Assembly (NCBI GenBank): GCA_030068145.1
Contig: JAPJBO010000323.1
Coordinates: 62,001 to 126,000 of the forward strand
Reading direction: 5' to 3'
DNA: 64,000 bases
Origin: Diplonema papillatum
Lineage: Eukaryota; Euglenozoa; Diplonemea; Diplonemida; Diplonemidae
Under the pieces are notes generated by a model. That model ran no database searches. It saw nothing but the letters and a program-made list of their open reading frames with translations, and was not told the origin of the DNA. The translations under genes and the position numbers were made by a program. Shown here in pieces: positions 10,643-21,995 of the stretch (the stretch's first letter is position 1; the number at the start of each line of letters is the position of its first letter).

Positions 10643-10838
10643 GGTCCGTGTTTCAAGACGGGTAGTAGAAGATCGCTGTGTCTGACATGAGCCTGCGAGC
10701 GTTTAACCATGTCAGGCCAGCGGGAGCAAGGGAACGGTAAGTGTCGGCGTCTTCGGACAACGTCCTTGCCCCCATTGGCCTGACGTGTTTAAACGCACGC
10801 AGGCTACGGCGATCTTCTACTACCCGTCTTCAAACGCC
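10643..10838. mobile_element. Fold-back MITE or long hairpin
   Basis: The two halves are imperfect inverted repeats of about 80 bp. Landmarks are GACGGGTAGTAGAAGATCGC and its complement, AGCCTGCG.GCGTTTAA.CA.GTCAGGCC and its complement, and GGCAAGGACG. Weaker pairing extends outward to about 10618-10868. The left arm carries an extra block of about 10 bp (TGTGTCTGACATG region). It looks like a fold-back MITE, but a transcribed long hairpin is also possible. Confidence 0.75.
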
Positions 10839-10869
10839 ACACAGCTCCTCTAGCGTGTCGCACACACAA

Positions 10870-13054
10870 TGTGTTCGCAGGTGGTGGACTCGGCAAGCAT
10901 CAGAAAAGTGGGCCGGTGCACTCTTTTAAACGCGTATGGACTGTGTGTGATGCATAACTGGGCAGTATTGACCTGACCTGCTTTGTGGCCGGGCTGGCTT
11001 GCAATCTTGGTACAACCCAATTAGGTCGTTGTGGGGTGGCTTTGTCACCTTCGGCTTCATCCCTCTAACATGAAAAGAGACCAAACGGAAGGATCGGATA
11101 CGCGACGGTACACTGCGAAGCGAATCAGTTGGGAAGTCTTTCACTGTGGTTCGCGTTTTATGCGGGTGACGAAGAAAACGCGAAGATTCTTTTTCAGACC
11201 GCGGGCTTTGCACGTTTTGGAAGCTCCGAAGGAGACGGGGTGGACGGTGAACCAAGCGGCCGCAATATTGTTTGCACGGCCGCGGTTCATACAGCCTTTT
11301 CCTTTTTTTTTTTTGATTGTGCACCCAGTCTTGTCAAACTATCACGGTTTCTAGTATTTTTTTTGTGTTTCCGACGATCCCGTGGGACGTACAGTTTGGT
11401 GTCTTTCGACCTTTTGTTTTTTGTGTTTTTTTTTTTTTTTTTTTTTGCTCCCCCGCCCCTCCCGACAGCAGTGCGGGGACAACAGCAGGATCCAGCCGGT
11501 GGGTCAAGTGGCTACCGATTTACCGAACCAAAGCATCAGGGGTTGACGCGCCTCGGCGCTGAACACGAGGCCGTAGAGACGGGCAACCGCAGGACAGTGC
11601 CGACAGGGTTGTGGCAATGAACTAACCTCGGCGCAAACGCTGCATGCTGCGATTGACAGTTGACCCCCGAACTCTTCCTGCTGACCCCTGGGGCGAACTT
11701 TTACTTTTTCCTTTCTTTTCCTTGTCGTCTTCCCGGGAAGTCTGTGCTGCTGACTGCCCATCGGTACCTTTTTGGAAGGTTCCCCACGCTCCACGTGTGG
11801 AACGTGTGGATTTCCACACGCTAATTTTTTTCGGATTCTATTTCCCCTTGGTTTAATTTTTCCCCCACATGCTTGCCTCAGGTTGGTCGACATGCAGGGG
11901 AGTCTAGGCCCACAAGTCGCCAAGGCCGCACAGGCATGTCGCCAAGTCTGGTAGTGAGGCTATTTTTTTTTGCCCGCCGCACGTAGGGGAAAGGTTTTTT
12001 TACCTCGAACCTTAAGCGCCCACACGTGGACCACACGTATATTCTCTGAGGCCGAAAACGGAGCGTAAGCCCCGAGTTGGTTTCCGTTTTTATCTTTTTT
12101 TTCAAGATCTTTTTGGTTTGCCTCTTTCTTCATCACGTGGGCGGCGTCGAAGTTTTGTATCTTCGGCTGCCAACACTTGCGTGATGTGGAATATCAGATG
12201 AATGAGCGCGCGAAAAAGCAAAACTGGGATTTTCAAACCCTGGTAAGTGTTGCAGTCCATTGCTGACGAACCCGTGTATTGTGTTATTGTTGAGCAACCC
12301 TCTTCAATAGTTACAGACGATACTGACAGATGGGTATGATCGCGTGAGATGGGGTCGTAATAGTTGGGTGGCAATGACCCGAGAAATACGAACCTCGCGA
12401 GACCTTAATTTTTCTTTCGGCACGAGCTCTCTTCGCCAGAACCCGATGATTTGTCGCACAAATTCATACTACTATTTTTTGCGGGTGCATCGGCACGCGC
12501 GCATTCACACGTTGTCTCCAGTACGTTTCTGGCATGGCCGATTCCGGGGTGGCTGCAAAGGCTCAGGCTCGACGAGTAAGCGGTGAAGCGAACACTCGTC
12601 ATGTCTATGTTGGTCAACCTCCTCATCATTCTCAGGATGGGTAGTATAAAAAAAAATGCGTAGTTATGTTGTTGAAAAAAGCAAGCAAGACGTTCCCCTG
12701 CTGCGTCCGGCTGTCACGGCAGTTCGACAAGACTCTATAAGTTCAAACTGCTATAGTACCGGTAGGAACTGGAGCAAAGTGCATGGCAGAATGAGCACAC
12801 CACGTGAACCTACAACAGAAGGAATCGGGTGGGTTGAGGCGGTCTCTCTACGACTGAACCTTTTGTGATCTTGCCCGGTTGGCCCCTTAGCATGTTCAAC
12901 AGGCAAACTCTGTCCCATCCACAAGTTATCAAGATGCCGTTGTGTCTTCTCTCTTTCGCTATTTTCGTACGCCCAAGCACATCACCCAGGCAGCACGAGC
13001 ACACGAAGACAAGCGGGTCTGACTCCGATTGCTCTGATAGACAGAAGGTGTCAG
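10870..13054. other. Spacer without recognised genes
   Basis: It contains an R2 copy at 11506-11660, pyrimidine-rich blocks (11290-11460) and T-runs. An open frame at 11129-11320 on the plus strand reads GSLSLWFAFYAGDEENAK but has no family resemblance and no clean splice borders. Nothing else is supported. Confidence 0.5.
11506..11660 (+). repeat. Dispersed repeat family R2, copy 2
   Basis: Starts GTGGCTACCGATTTACCGAA. It shares AAAGCATCAGG, GCGCCTCGGCGCTGAACACG-like and CAGGGTTGTGGCA-like blocks with the minus copy at 4610-4811 and the plus copies at 52384 and 53597. Confidence 0.7.
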
Positions 13055-13198
13055 CGAGGCTGAGACAGAGGATCAGACGGAAGAGGAAACAAAGGGCGAC
13101 AAGACGGATGCGATGACAGCCGTCCGTTTTCGCATCCAAGAAGTGAACTCCAAGAAGGTCCTCTTGGAAAAAGCGAAGGCGCTTGCTGTGGTTGGGAA
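13055..13198 (+). CDS. Candidate acidic or coiled-coil exon, unknown protein
   Basis: An open frame between a possible acceptor (TGTCAG at 13054) and donor (AA|GTACAC at 13199) encodes EAETEDQTEEETKGDK followed by RIQEVNSKKVLLEKAKALAVV. The first half is strongly acidic and the second is a plausible helix. Codons are unlike the surrounding repeat. It begins only after an in-frame TAG upstream, so it must be an internal exon if real. No flanking exons were found. It would be a rare plus-strand gene in this window. Confidence 0.3.
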
Positions 13199-13469
13199 GT
13201 ACACGGGACGAAGAAGGGTTTGCGCGCCGACGACTTGCTCAGAGAAGTCTGCGTGGTAACAACACGACGTGACTTTCTTGCCACGGTCTTCACGCGCGTG
13301 GCTCACACGCGCCACCAAAACGGGAGTTTTTGGTACGCGCGTGATTCACACGCTCACGCCCACAGACTTCATGACTGCATTTCCCGTCTCTGGATGGCTG
13401 CGTGACGAACCTAGCTTTTTCGTATCACATGCGGAGAGAGAAAGAGATGTGTAGTTGTGTTGTTGGGAA

Positions 13470-13492
13470 AGAGAGAGAGAGAGAGAGAGAGA
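13470..13492. repeat. (GA)n microsatellite
   Basis: About eleven GA units with a short AAGAAACGA tail. Confidence 0.9.
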
Positions 13493-14038
13493 AGAAACGA
13501 CAGTGACGGTTTGGAGGAGGACGCCGGCGTACGTCGGGGCCCGTGAGGAAGCACCGGCCACCTTGCTAGATAAAACCTGCTTTGGAAGAGGCACCCTACT
13601 AATCGCGGGGGTAGGCACCCCTGCGGAGGCCCCCTTCCGTGTGCCTCCACGCGGAAGGAACACTAGGATGTGACCACTAGGATGTCCTCACCGCGTCCAG
13701 AAGCTGGAAGAACTTTTCAAAGAACGCGGAGGTCAGCGGACCGGAGCTACCGGAGAGGGTGTGTGCGTTGTGCGGTAGCCTGACACGAGCTTGATGCTCC
13801 GCATAGATGCTTAGTGCCACCACTTGGTGGTAACACTAGCCCGTGAACAGTGCTCGCTTGCCTCCATGGCACGTGCACTTTACACAACTACTGATGCTTG
13901 GTGACATGGAGTTCATGTACTCGAAAGAACTTCAATGATTGGTGCTGTGTGTCGCGGGCGCCGCCTGCTGTGCACGGGGATTCGTTTGCGGCAATAACAC
14001 CTCGGAGGGAAAAAGACTGCGTGTTTATCCCACTCAAG

Positions 14039-14073
14039 AAACCCCCCGCGGGCGAATAGCCCGCGGGGGGTTT
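14039..14073. other. Perfect GC-rich hairpin, 15-bp arms
   Basis: AAACCCCCCGCGGGC, a five-base GAATA loop, and the exact complement ending in TTT. It resembles a bacterial intrinsic terminator in form, but the genome is eukaryotic and no gene ends here. TTTACTTGTC is repeated just after it, at 14071 and 14096. Confidence 0.8.
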
Positions 14074-15646
14074 ACTTGTCGACGGTACGGGGGATTTACT
14101 TGTCTAGAATACAGTTTCACTTTCTTCTTATTTTCGGCATTCGTTGACACACCGAGATACCGGGTTCTCAAACTCCCTGGGGGGTACCGTGCAAGATCTG
14201 TCTAACACTTAGTTTCTCTACCTACGCTTCTATAGCGGGGAGGGGAGAATGTTGCTTGTGTTGGGTGATTGCTTTCGTGCGTCGTAATTCGGATCGGGGT
14301 TGTGTGTTTTCCGACGACAGCAAGTCAGACCGGCGCACCCATAGTAGGTAGTCGACCCCTTCGGTAGCTTTTTCTACCGGCGGGAGTTGCTTGAAACTGC
14401 CGCTCGCCCTCCCCCCACGTGCGTAAGTTTTTTTGCTCATCGGGCAGTCAAGTGTGCCATTCATCCCCTGCCGGATTCTGTGACATTGGGTGCAAAAGAG
14501 CAGCTATTTATGCTAAAGTACAATGCACGTCCATTGGGTGGGATTATCATCCATTCTCCCGAAGATAGCTATCTATTGCCTCCAGCATCGACATGCGCGA
14601 ATTTGTCATCGCCATTTTCCAGGATTTGTTTATCTTTTTGGGAATATCCGCCGTACCCGGGTTTGAGGGTCGGCACGGATCCTTTCCCATTGCGAGAAAC
14701 TCATTGGAGGCGCGTGAGCCGGAAACTCCCGGCGCTGAAGCCGCACCCTTTCCAGCGCCGTGTTTGTGCCTCTCAGGTTGCCTGGCGGCTGCCGTTGCTT
14801 GGTAATTTTGCACCGACGACGTGCGCATTCCAGCCAACGGAGTCCGACCCCGCTGACCCGGTAGCCGCTTCTGCAGGTCCCTTTTCTGACGGAAAACACG
14901 GGAGGTATGGCGCCAAACCGCCACTGTGCATGATGCCCTGTCTTTCGGTGACGCAAAAAGGCCCAATTGATTTCCACGCACCAGTTCTAAAACCTTGACT
15001 TCGGACCAGAAAGCCCACCCCAGGCACAAGCCTTGCCCGGAACGGCGTTTTCAGAACGGCACCCCAACCTGCATGTCCTTTTGCTGCGGTTGATTGTTTG
15101 TCTGGCGGGCCGGTTCAGCCTCGCCTGATAGTGTTCGTGAATTAAAGAAGAGGTGATATCTCGTGAAAACAAGACCCTGTGGGTGTGGTCCAAATCGCCC
15201 GAACGGCCTGGATATCGCACATTGGTTGGTGAAATTCTCCCGGTTTTTTGAAGGTTGCCTGGTTCGGCAGAGATGGCAAACGGGGTGTCTCCATGCTTAT
15301 TCGGCGAATAAAAGCGAACGAATGCGAATCAAAACGTCGTGCGGAGGATAAGCAACACAATCAAGACCAGTCGCGTTGAGTGCCCGGCGAAACTCCGCAT
15401 CCTCTGCGCTAGTGTTTGAGGTGTGCTACCACGGATGTGAGGACCGCGACATGCTACATGTGAGGAATTGGAGCTGGCGGTTTCTGGCCTCTCGCACAAA
15501 TAATAGTGAAGGTGTGACTGTCGTTCGTTAATCCTGCTGGTTCGAGGCCTGTTACCGGGAGAGTACTAGTCGTAGAAGCCAGCTCTACCCCGAATTATCC
15601 TGGTGTCGATTCGGGGTGGTTGCTCATCTAGCCCTGCGCCTTGCTC

Positions 15647-15975
15647 CTATTCCTTCAGCAAACTGTAAGACTGCAGGGGACAGCGCAGCCGCCGGCATGC
15701 CAGCACTGCAAACGCAGCCACCACCACCACAACTAACAGCCATCGCAAGTAGTACGCGAGCGACAGCGCCGCGAGTATACCACACCAGGAGGTGGATCGA
15801 AGGATATCGGCGGTACCGGCGCCGCCAGGACGCCGCAGCAAAGCTGAGAGACCCGGCAGCGGAAGAGGCCAACCCACGCCTTCGAGCAGGATATCCTCAA
15901 GACTCGGAGTGCGCCACTCCGGCACGCGGGCGGGTGAGCGCCGCCTCCGGCCCCGCCAGCGACCGTCGCCAGCGA
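15647..15975 (-). CDS. Candidate exon with one transmembrane segment
   Basis: The minus frame, ending at a stop at 15647, encodes VPEWRTPSLEDILLEGVGWP, a proline/leucine-rich stretch, then WCGILAALSLAYYLRWLL and VVVVVAAFAVLACRRL. The last two form a hydrophobic block followed by arginines. High GC at third positions matches the confirmed genes. On its right it runs into a dispersed GA-rich repeat (R7, 15970-16035), and open GC-rich frames continue beyond it, so the repeat may have inserted into an intron or broken the gene. Product unknown; the plus strand is also open. Confidence 0.35.
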
Positions 15976-16035
15976 GAAAGAGAGAGACGAGTTAGAGTGC
16001 AGAAACCATCTCTACGGGGGTTTCCGGTCTCCTCA
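15970..16035 (+). repeat. Dispersed GA-headed repeat family R7, copy 1
   Basis: GAGAGAGACGAGTTAGAGTGCAG followed by a CCATCTCT..GGGGTTTCCGGTC-like block. Copies are at 23322-23380, 27200-27265 and, inside the R5 element, 58834-58905. The GA tract length differs between copies. Confidence 0.75.
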
Positions 16036-16136
16036 CTTCTCTTCGCGCTGCTACGGCGGGCGGACGTCGCTCCGGAGGCGCGCTGCAGGTTGCGGCTCTG
16101 CTGCAGTGGCTGGTGGCACCGGAGTTGGCGCTGCAG

Positions 16137-16200
16137 GGGGGGGAAATCTTAGTTTCGTGTTCAGGCGCTTGCCTCTCATGTGTTTGATGCTAGCATGCAG
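16137..16200 (+). repeat. R5 element terminus, solo
   Basis: GGGGGGAAATCTTAGTTTCG through TGTTTGATGCTAGCATGCAG, matching the R5 terminal inverted repeat. It is followed at once by a G10 run. Confidence 0.7.
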
Positions 16201-16334
16201 GGGGGGGGGGTGCTCTGGTCGGCGGGTGAGCTCGCCTCGCGGGGGATCGCCGCCTTGTAGCACGGCCGGCCCTCTTCTTCTTCACGACTGCGCGGCCTAC
16301 GGCGGCGGCTAGCGCCTTGATGGGATACTGCAGC

Positions 16335-16455
16335 TTCCATTGAGCGAAGGGTACTGCCCTGCGTATACACGGGTTTGGCGTCGCTCCAGTGGTCCTTGGA
16401 GCAACCTGCTTCTATGTCGTTTAACACCACTTCCGTCCCCCGCCCAGCTGCAAAA
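16335..16455 (+). repeat. Dispersed repeat matching 38240-38360
   Basis: Shared blocks are GAGCGAAGGGTAC.GCCCTG, ATACACGGGTTTGG.GTCGCT, GGTCCTTGGAGCAA and CACTTCCGTCC.CCG, in the same orientation. The 38-kb copy is followed directly by R3, so this may be the left part of that element. Confidence 0.75.
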
Positions 16456-17481
16456 GTGGGCGGTGTGTGAATCCGGGCATAGAAAGATACCGGCGCCAGC
16501 AGAACAAAGTCGAGAAATGGCGACCCCCCAACGGAAGAAGACGTGTCCACTGCCACGCTGAGATCGAAGGCAGGTGCATGTTGCTGGGAGCCTGCGCGCG
16601 CTGCAAAAATTATCACGCTACGCGTTGGGAACGTGCTAAGTTCCGAGTATAGCTTACGTCATGCCGATACCAAGGTCAGGATGTTGACGGCTTGAGTTCT
16701 GTGCGTACGTTTGAGTTGGTGTCGTTTTTGTGCAGGCAACAACTTCTTTATTCACACATGACCCTAACTTTCGGCAGCCGGGACCCGCTAGCAACGATGT
16801 ACAACGTGTGAGTGATGTGTTATTCTTCTGGCGTTTTTGTGTATTTGTCTTCTGATCAAATGAAATTTCACTAGAACACGTCTTCCTTCTGGCGGATAGG
16901 TTTCGTCCCCTCTTTCTAAGCCATTGTGCATCCAAAGCTCGAGAGACCAGTCGTTGCCAATGACAAGTGTTGTCTCGCTGCATCGTTACCCTATGACTAG
17001 GACCACAGTGCAACTTATTTATTCATTTTGCATGGGATACAAAAAAGGTTCATTCTCACCAACCCGTTTGCTTCCGACAAGAACCATTCAGTCACGACAG
17101 CGAATGCCAAATTAGCCCACCCGCGATTGGTTGGATCATTTAGGCAGGCTTTTTACTGGCGGAAGCTGCTTGGGTTATCCGTCGGGTACCATTAATCTTC
17201 TAAAGGTTGGCGTTTCCTCTTGTCGTGTAGGGGTAGACCCGCATGACCTCACGTCCGTTCAACACGTGGTTCGGCAGTTGCACCCCGATTTCCTTCCAAG
17301 CTGGTGCTTGTGTAGAACAATTTATTTCCGCACATTTTAGCATTGCAAAGGAAGAACATCAAGAGAAAGAATTGGGCTGTCCATCAGAGGAAAAAAGCAG
17401 TTCAGAGGGATTGGGGTTTTGGGGAGACACGCTTGTGTCGATCCTGTGATGTGCACGGGATCACCCCCCTCCCATAGCGGT
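16456..17481. other. Spacer without recognised genes
   Basis: Only short unrelated open frames are seen. The last part (17217-17285) is a repeat shared with 51658-51720. Confidence 0.5.
17217..17285 (+). repeat. Dispersed repeat R9, copy 1
   Basis: About 60 bp, almost identical to 51658-51720. It starts TTGTCGTGTAGGGGTAGACC and ends CACGTGGTTCGG.AGTT. One substitution separates the two copies until the last bases. This level of identity over unrelated flanks points to a recent copy or conserved function. Confidence 0.85.
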
Positions 17482-17712
17482 CAGCAGAACAGCGGGCTGC
17501 TTGCGATGTTGCAGCACTGCGGGCTGCCAACTCAGCACTGCGGGCTGAAGCTCTGTTCGCAGCACTGCGGGCTGCCTTCTCAGCACTGCGGGCTGAGGTT
17601 CACAGCACTGCGGGCTGTCTTCTCAGCTCAGCGGGCCGAGGTTCACAGCACTGCGGGCTGTCTTCTCAGCTCTGCGGGCTGAGGTTGTTCGGGTTACCTG
17701 CACTGCGGGCAG
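17482..17712. repeat. Imperfect minisatellite with CACTGCGGGCTG core
   Basis: About nine spaced copies of (CAG)CACTGCGGGCTG are separated by variable 7-12 bp linkers such as CCTTCTCAG and AGGTTCACAG. Some units are mutated (CAGCGGGCCG). Confidence 0.9.
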
Positions 17713-17906
17713 GAGCATTCTCATGCACTACCTGTGTTGACACAGGCAGTTCTCGCAGCGCGACCGGGTGGGATGGGAGGGTTTTTGTGCGAGAAAATAA
17801 AATGAGAGAGGAGGCCTGGTTGGACAATAAAACCATCTCACAAAAGGTCGCTACGCTCGGTATTTGCTATCTCATAAATAAACAAAAGATAAAACGAAAA
17901 CCGTAC

Positions 17907-18142
17907 TCAGTTCCTTGGAGCTCTGCTCGCAAGCGCCGGGTGTCTTCTTCTTGCTGCCGCTCGAATATCTTCCACTCTTCTTCTTCCTGGTGCCGGTCCT
18001 TCTTGGCGCGAGCTGTCTCCTCTTCGCGCCACAGCGACTGGGTCGTGGTCTCCCGTGCCTGCATCTCCTCGTGCTTCTTAAACTCTTCCTGAAACTCCTC
18101 GAGCGCCTCTTCGTCGAAGACTATCTTTTTCGCTTCCGGCTT
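17907..18142 (-). CDS. Coiled-coil exon, unknown protein
   Basis: A 236-nt internal exon bounded by a good acceptor (CCACACAG at 18143) and a donor (A|GTACGG at 17906). It encodes about 78 residues rich in Glu, Lys, Arg and Gln, including VFDEEALEEFQEEFKKHEEM and EEEEWKIFERQQEEDTRRL. That pattern is typical of a long charged helix or coiled coil. I recognise no family. The intron on its 5' side carries the 25-bp satellite directly next to the exon. It may belong with the minus exon at 20354-20554, but that is unproven. Confidence 0.55.
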
Positions 18143-18195
18143 CTGTGTGGAGATGGATCGGGGAAATACTTGGATAAGCGGGGGGCGAACACAAC

Positions 18196-18770
18196 TTGTT
18201 TATGCAGTGTGACTATAGACTTGTTTATGCAGTGTGACTATAGACTTGTTTATGCAGTGTGACTATAGACTTGTTTATGCAGTGTGACTATAGACTTGTT
18301 TATGCAGTGTGACTATAGACTTGTTTATGCAGTGTGACTATAGACTTGTTTATGCAGTGTGACTATAGACTTGTTTATGCAGTGTGACTATAGACTTGTT
18401 TATGCAGTGTGACTATAGACTTGTTTATGCAGTGTGACTATAGACTTGTTTATGCAGTGTGACTATAGACTTGTTTATGCAGTGTGACTATAGACTTGTT
18501 TATGCAGTGTGACTATAGACTTGTTTATGCAGTGTGACTATAGACTTGTTTATGCAGTGTGACTATAGACTTGTTTATGCAGTGTGACTATAGACTTGTT
18601 TATGCAGTGTGACTATAGACTTGTTTATGCAGTGTGACTATAGACTTGTTTATGCAGTGTGACTATAGACTTGTTTATGCAGTGTGACTATAGACTTGTT
18701 TATGCAGTGTGACTATAGACTTGTTTATGCAGTGTGACTATAGACTTGTTTATGCAGTGTGACTATAGAC
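18196..18770. repeat. 25-bp satellite, 23 perfect copies
   Basis: Twenty-three head-to-tail units, each beginning TTGTTTATGCAGTGTGACTA and ending TAGAC, without a single substitution or indel across 575 bp. There is no spacer, so it is not a CRISPR array. Complete homogeneity implies very recent expansion or strong homogenisation. An assembly could have under- or over-counted the copies. Confidence 0.97.
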
Positions 18771-20129
18771 TGCACAAGTCGCTAGCTCGCTGTCTACCGT
18801 CGGCCGTTTTTTTAAAGTTATAGTTTTTATCAGCATTTGTCTACGTGGACCTCTGAAAACGCACCTCGTGCACGTGAAGACACCTGCATCTCAAGTGGGT
18901 CTGATACTTCCATTGGTGAAGCAAACACTGCATGGCGACACCTCGGTAGGTGGTGTAAACACTTCCCCTGGGCGTTACACTGAAGCCTGTGGGACAAACA
19001 GCAGGCGCTTGCGGACGGTTTCAGCGAGATCACTCAGCGCTTGGCTTCTTCTCGATACGATAAGTTGACCGGAGAAGAAGCAACGCACAAAGTGGGAGAT
19101 GCGGTTCTGGCGACAACGACTTGCCGGACGCTCGGCATCTGAAACTAAGGCGGAGCGATGCATTTAGCGTTGTGGGCACGGCTGAGCACCCAGATGGGAT
19201 CCGAAAGAGAGCGACACAGCGTGCAATCGATTTCCAGGTAAACGCCCCGGACGTGTGCACGACGTACCCAGTTCTGACAGGACCCGTGTTCTTGCCACTC
19301 GTATTGTCGCTCTCAATGCATGCAGAGCCGATCAAAAAACGTGAAGGCCTGCCATCTGGAAGCATGCAGCTGCCTTTTTTAGGTTTGAACAACATGGGGA
19401 GAGTCGCTCGGGGCAACCTTGCAGCTAAAGTCCTGCCTTGTTTGAAATAATAAAATTCTCACTCCTATGCTTGTGTCGCACGCTACGCAAGCTACTTTGT
19501 TTCTCTGGACGGATTGGAGCTGCAAACCTGTAGTTCGGATTATTATTAGTCTTCAAAGAAACAGGTTTCTTTTCCTACAAAAATACTCGAGGGACTGCCT
19601 TGTGCTCATTTCGAAGGAGGCTAGAGGGGGAGAAACGTTTTGTTGAACGCTTACGCCCGCCACTAAACCCAGATTTACCTGTGTTTCGTGTGGGCTACAG
19701 CACATTTACCTCCTTTGATCTATCGCAACTGGCAGTCTCCTCAAGCATTTCCTACAAAGCAGGTGCTTATACAAAAAAAAAAGGCACACCCCCTCAAAAA
19801 TGACAATAGGATCTCCTTCTGCAGGCGCCTGTTCCGCGCTGGCACCGCAACCCATTTGCAGGGTTTAGTCGGATGTGTACGGTAAGATAGGGCGGAAACG
19901 GTTGCTGTATGCGATGGGAGGGGAGAGAAACTTCGTGTTATAAAGCTGTCGCCGGCGTCGAAGAGGCCGGAGGCGCGTTTTGGGGTGCTTGGATGCTGTG
20001 TCTGTGTGTGTCGGTGGAAGCGGGTCGCTGCGCTCTCCTCTCGGCCCGCCTTCTGTTTTTCCTTTCTGTTCGTCTGTGTGTAATTATTTTTCCCCAGTCG
20101 TGCCTGTTTCGACCGTTTTTCGTGTGACA
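18771..20129. other. Spacer holding an R4 copy
   Basis: It holds R4 at 19578-19780. A plus frame near 19121-19450 is open but unrecognised. No gene is supported. Confidence 0.5.
19578..19780 (+). repeat. Dispersed repeat family R4, copy 2
   Basis: Nearly identical to the 7222-7443 copy but lacking the ACAATACAACTACAAAGTGG block between GGGGGAGAAA and TTTTGTTGAACGC. Confidence 0.85.
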
Positions 20130-20195
20130 GTTTGCTTGAGGATCCGGGGTTTTAAAGTCTCCGGGTGGTCATCGTCGAAAGGGTTCCTTTTAAGG
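20130..20195 (-). other. Short conserved coding-like segment (DHPE..LKPR)
   Basis: On the minus strand the frame reads DDDHPETLKPRILKQTV before a stop. A close relative lies at 47560-47614 (DEDHPEALKPR), and a weaker DNA match at 35105-35150 next to exon 4 of the PDZ gene. It may be a terminal exon of the gene whose exon is at 20354-20554, or a dispersed gene fragment. Confidence 0.4.
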
Positions 20196-20353
20196 TATCG
20201 CACATGCTATGCTTGTCGGATCCGTGGTGGTAGCAGTGCATGTGCGTATTTTTGTTGATTGCCGACTCACACGTTTATCGACTTATTTGGGGCGCGCTCT
20301 CACTAGAGACTTTCCGGGAAGATTAAGGCAAGGTCAGCCAGATTCGTACGCAC

Positions 20354-20554
20354 CGAAAATGGGTTCGATACGAAATGTGTGACTGTTTCGCAGCACCAGC
20401 TTGATCGTTTCCAACTCCTCACGGTTCGTAATCGTCGGCTTGATATGGTCAAATGCCGACGACCCGAGGAACTTCGTGGTTTTCGCGGTAAACCTGATCC
20501 GGATGAGGCCGGATGGTCTCTCATTCGATCGTTGAAAGGGAGAACGGCAAGAAG
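20354..20554 (-). CDS. Exon encoding a beta-rich segment related to PDZ-gene exon 4
   Basis: A 201-nt internal exon with acceptor CACCGCAG (20555) and donor G|GTGCGT (20353). It encodes SGLIRIRFTAKTTKF, a linker, then ITNREELETIKLVLRNSHTF. The GLIRI start and the spacing to the ELETIKLVL strand resemble GFIRITTTGAKQI and KSIQIKF in exon 4 of the gene at 34974-38067. I infer a shared beta-sandwich-like domain in two minus-strand genes. The family is unknown to me. The next segment downstream (20130-20195) also resembles sequence near that other exon. Confidence 0.5.
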
Positions 20555-21819
20555 CTGCGGTGCAGAGTGCAGGTCCATTTCTTTCTTTTTCTTTGATCAT
20601 GCGCCGGGATCAGAGCCAGCCAACTTGTTTAGGGAGAAAAAGAGAGGGCGTGTGTGTGAGAGATAACAAGGAATGGTGCGAAGACCACTCTCTTCGGTCG
20701 AGAATGCTCGGCTGTGTGTGTGCTACAGCTAAGAAACTCCTCCTCGTTCCCGTCTGCCACTTCTTCTCGTTGCTGTACGTTACTGCAGGGCAGGAGTTCC
20801 GGTAGGCCTTCGCCGAGCCACGCAGGTTAACTCCATACCGTCGGGGAAGCTGAGCTACCTGCAACACTGGCATCCCTCCGCAACCACACCGCTTTTCTCT
20901 CGGGGGCGGGCAACTGGCTCTTTCATTGCACGCGCGCGGTGCCCGCCCACAAGGCAACTTGATTAGCCCTTTCCCCGTTACGCTAGGGGTGTCCCCGGCC
21001 GACGGCTCAAAATGGCCCCAAAAAGAAGCCCTTGCAGCTCAGCCTCCCTTTTCACCCGACTCCACCCGTGAGCGTGACGTGCAAAAGAAAACGTGTCTAC
21101 CAAGGCGGCCCCAGGCAGATCCGACCGGATGTGTCATGGGTAGTCGCGCACGTCGGAGCTCGGTCATTACCCTTGCTTACTGCGGCTGCTCATGCTCGAG
21201 TGATGGTTTTGAAGACGGCAAGAGGAAGCAGTAGCGGTGGTTTTGAACTTGATTCGCAGCAACGAGTAATCGTCGAACCGCCGAAGCAGCCGGAGGCGGC
21301 GGGCGCAGGGGGGGTAGGCCGCATGGTTTGCCTTTGGTTTCATCCCACGTGAATGGGGACCCGAATCCGGCAATCCCAACCCGCCCAATCACGGCCACAA
21401 AAGGTGTGTGCTTGTTGAGCAACAGCTATGAGACGAGACAAGAAAAAGCAGAACAAAAAATTAGGTTTGCGTCCTATGACAGGATGAGCCGGGTCTTCTC
21501 GCTCTGCAGCTCCGCGGCTAACTGTTTGCCGCGGTCATTATTATGTTGGCGCACGCAGCCAACACCGCGTTTCGACGCGCGCAGTTTGATGACTTGGTTG
21601 CAAGATTGGTGGCCTGTCGGCTTGCATGACCCGTGGGCGCCCTTGAGTGCCACTCGAAGGCTTTTTCCGACATGCTGGAAACGCTGATGACGAAAGAGAA
21701 ACGAAGGTCGGTTTGGGGTCGGGTGGGGCAGCGCAATTGCGACCGAAGTTCGGGGCCAGTACGCGCTTGGAATGGCATGTCCAACACCGCGTCCCATGTG
21801 CACCGCAGTCACTATTGAT

Positions 21820-21995
21820 TCCGCGCAACGAGGCCTTGGAACAACCAATACGAAGTTCTTGACGAAGAGAACCGGTATATACGTTTTGATTGTTCCTTCG
21901 GAATAAGAGACCAAGAAACAGAGTCGAGAGAATCGATCCCTTGGTATTCCATGCGTTACCATTCACGGTGAACGCCTGCTTTTTGGGCACGCTGG
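21820..21995 (+). repeat. Dispersed repeat related to 6655-6815
   Basis: It shares GCGCAACGAGGC, the AGTTCTTGACG..GAGACC-type middle, AGAGTCGAGAGAATCGATCC and GAACGCCTGCTTT with the 6.7-kb copy. Confidence 0.65.

Larger units (their letters stand above)
13199..15646. other. Spacer without recognised genes
   Basis: It holds the GA microsatellite and the hairpin at 14039. Long overlapping open frames on both strands at 14387-15029 show no recognisable motif, so I do not call either. No repeat family from elsewhere in the window is recognised here apart from short motifs. Confidence 0.4.

Noticed and set aside
14387..14998. 203-codon plus-strand gene
   Set aside because: The opposite strand is equally open and neither translation has a recognisable motif or splice context.
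18196..18770. CRISPR array
   Set aside because: The 25-bp units are directly adjacent with no spacers, and the genome is eukaryotic.
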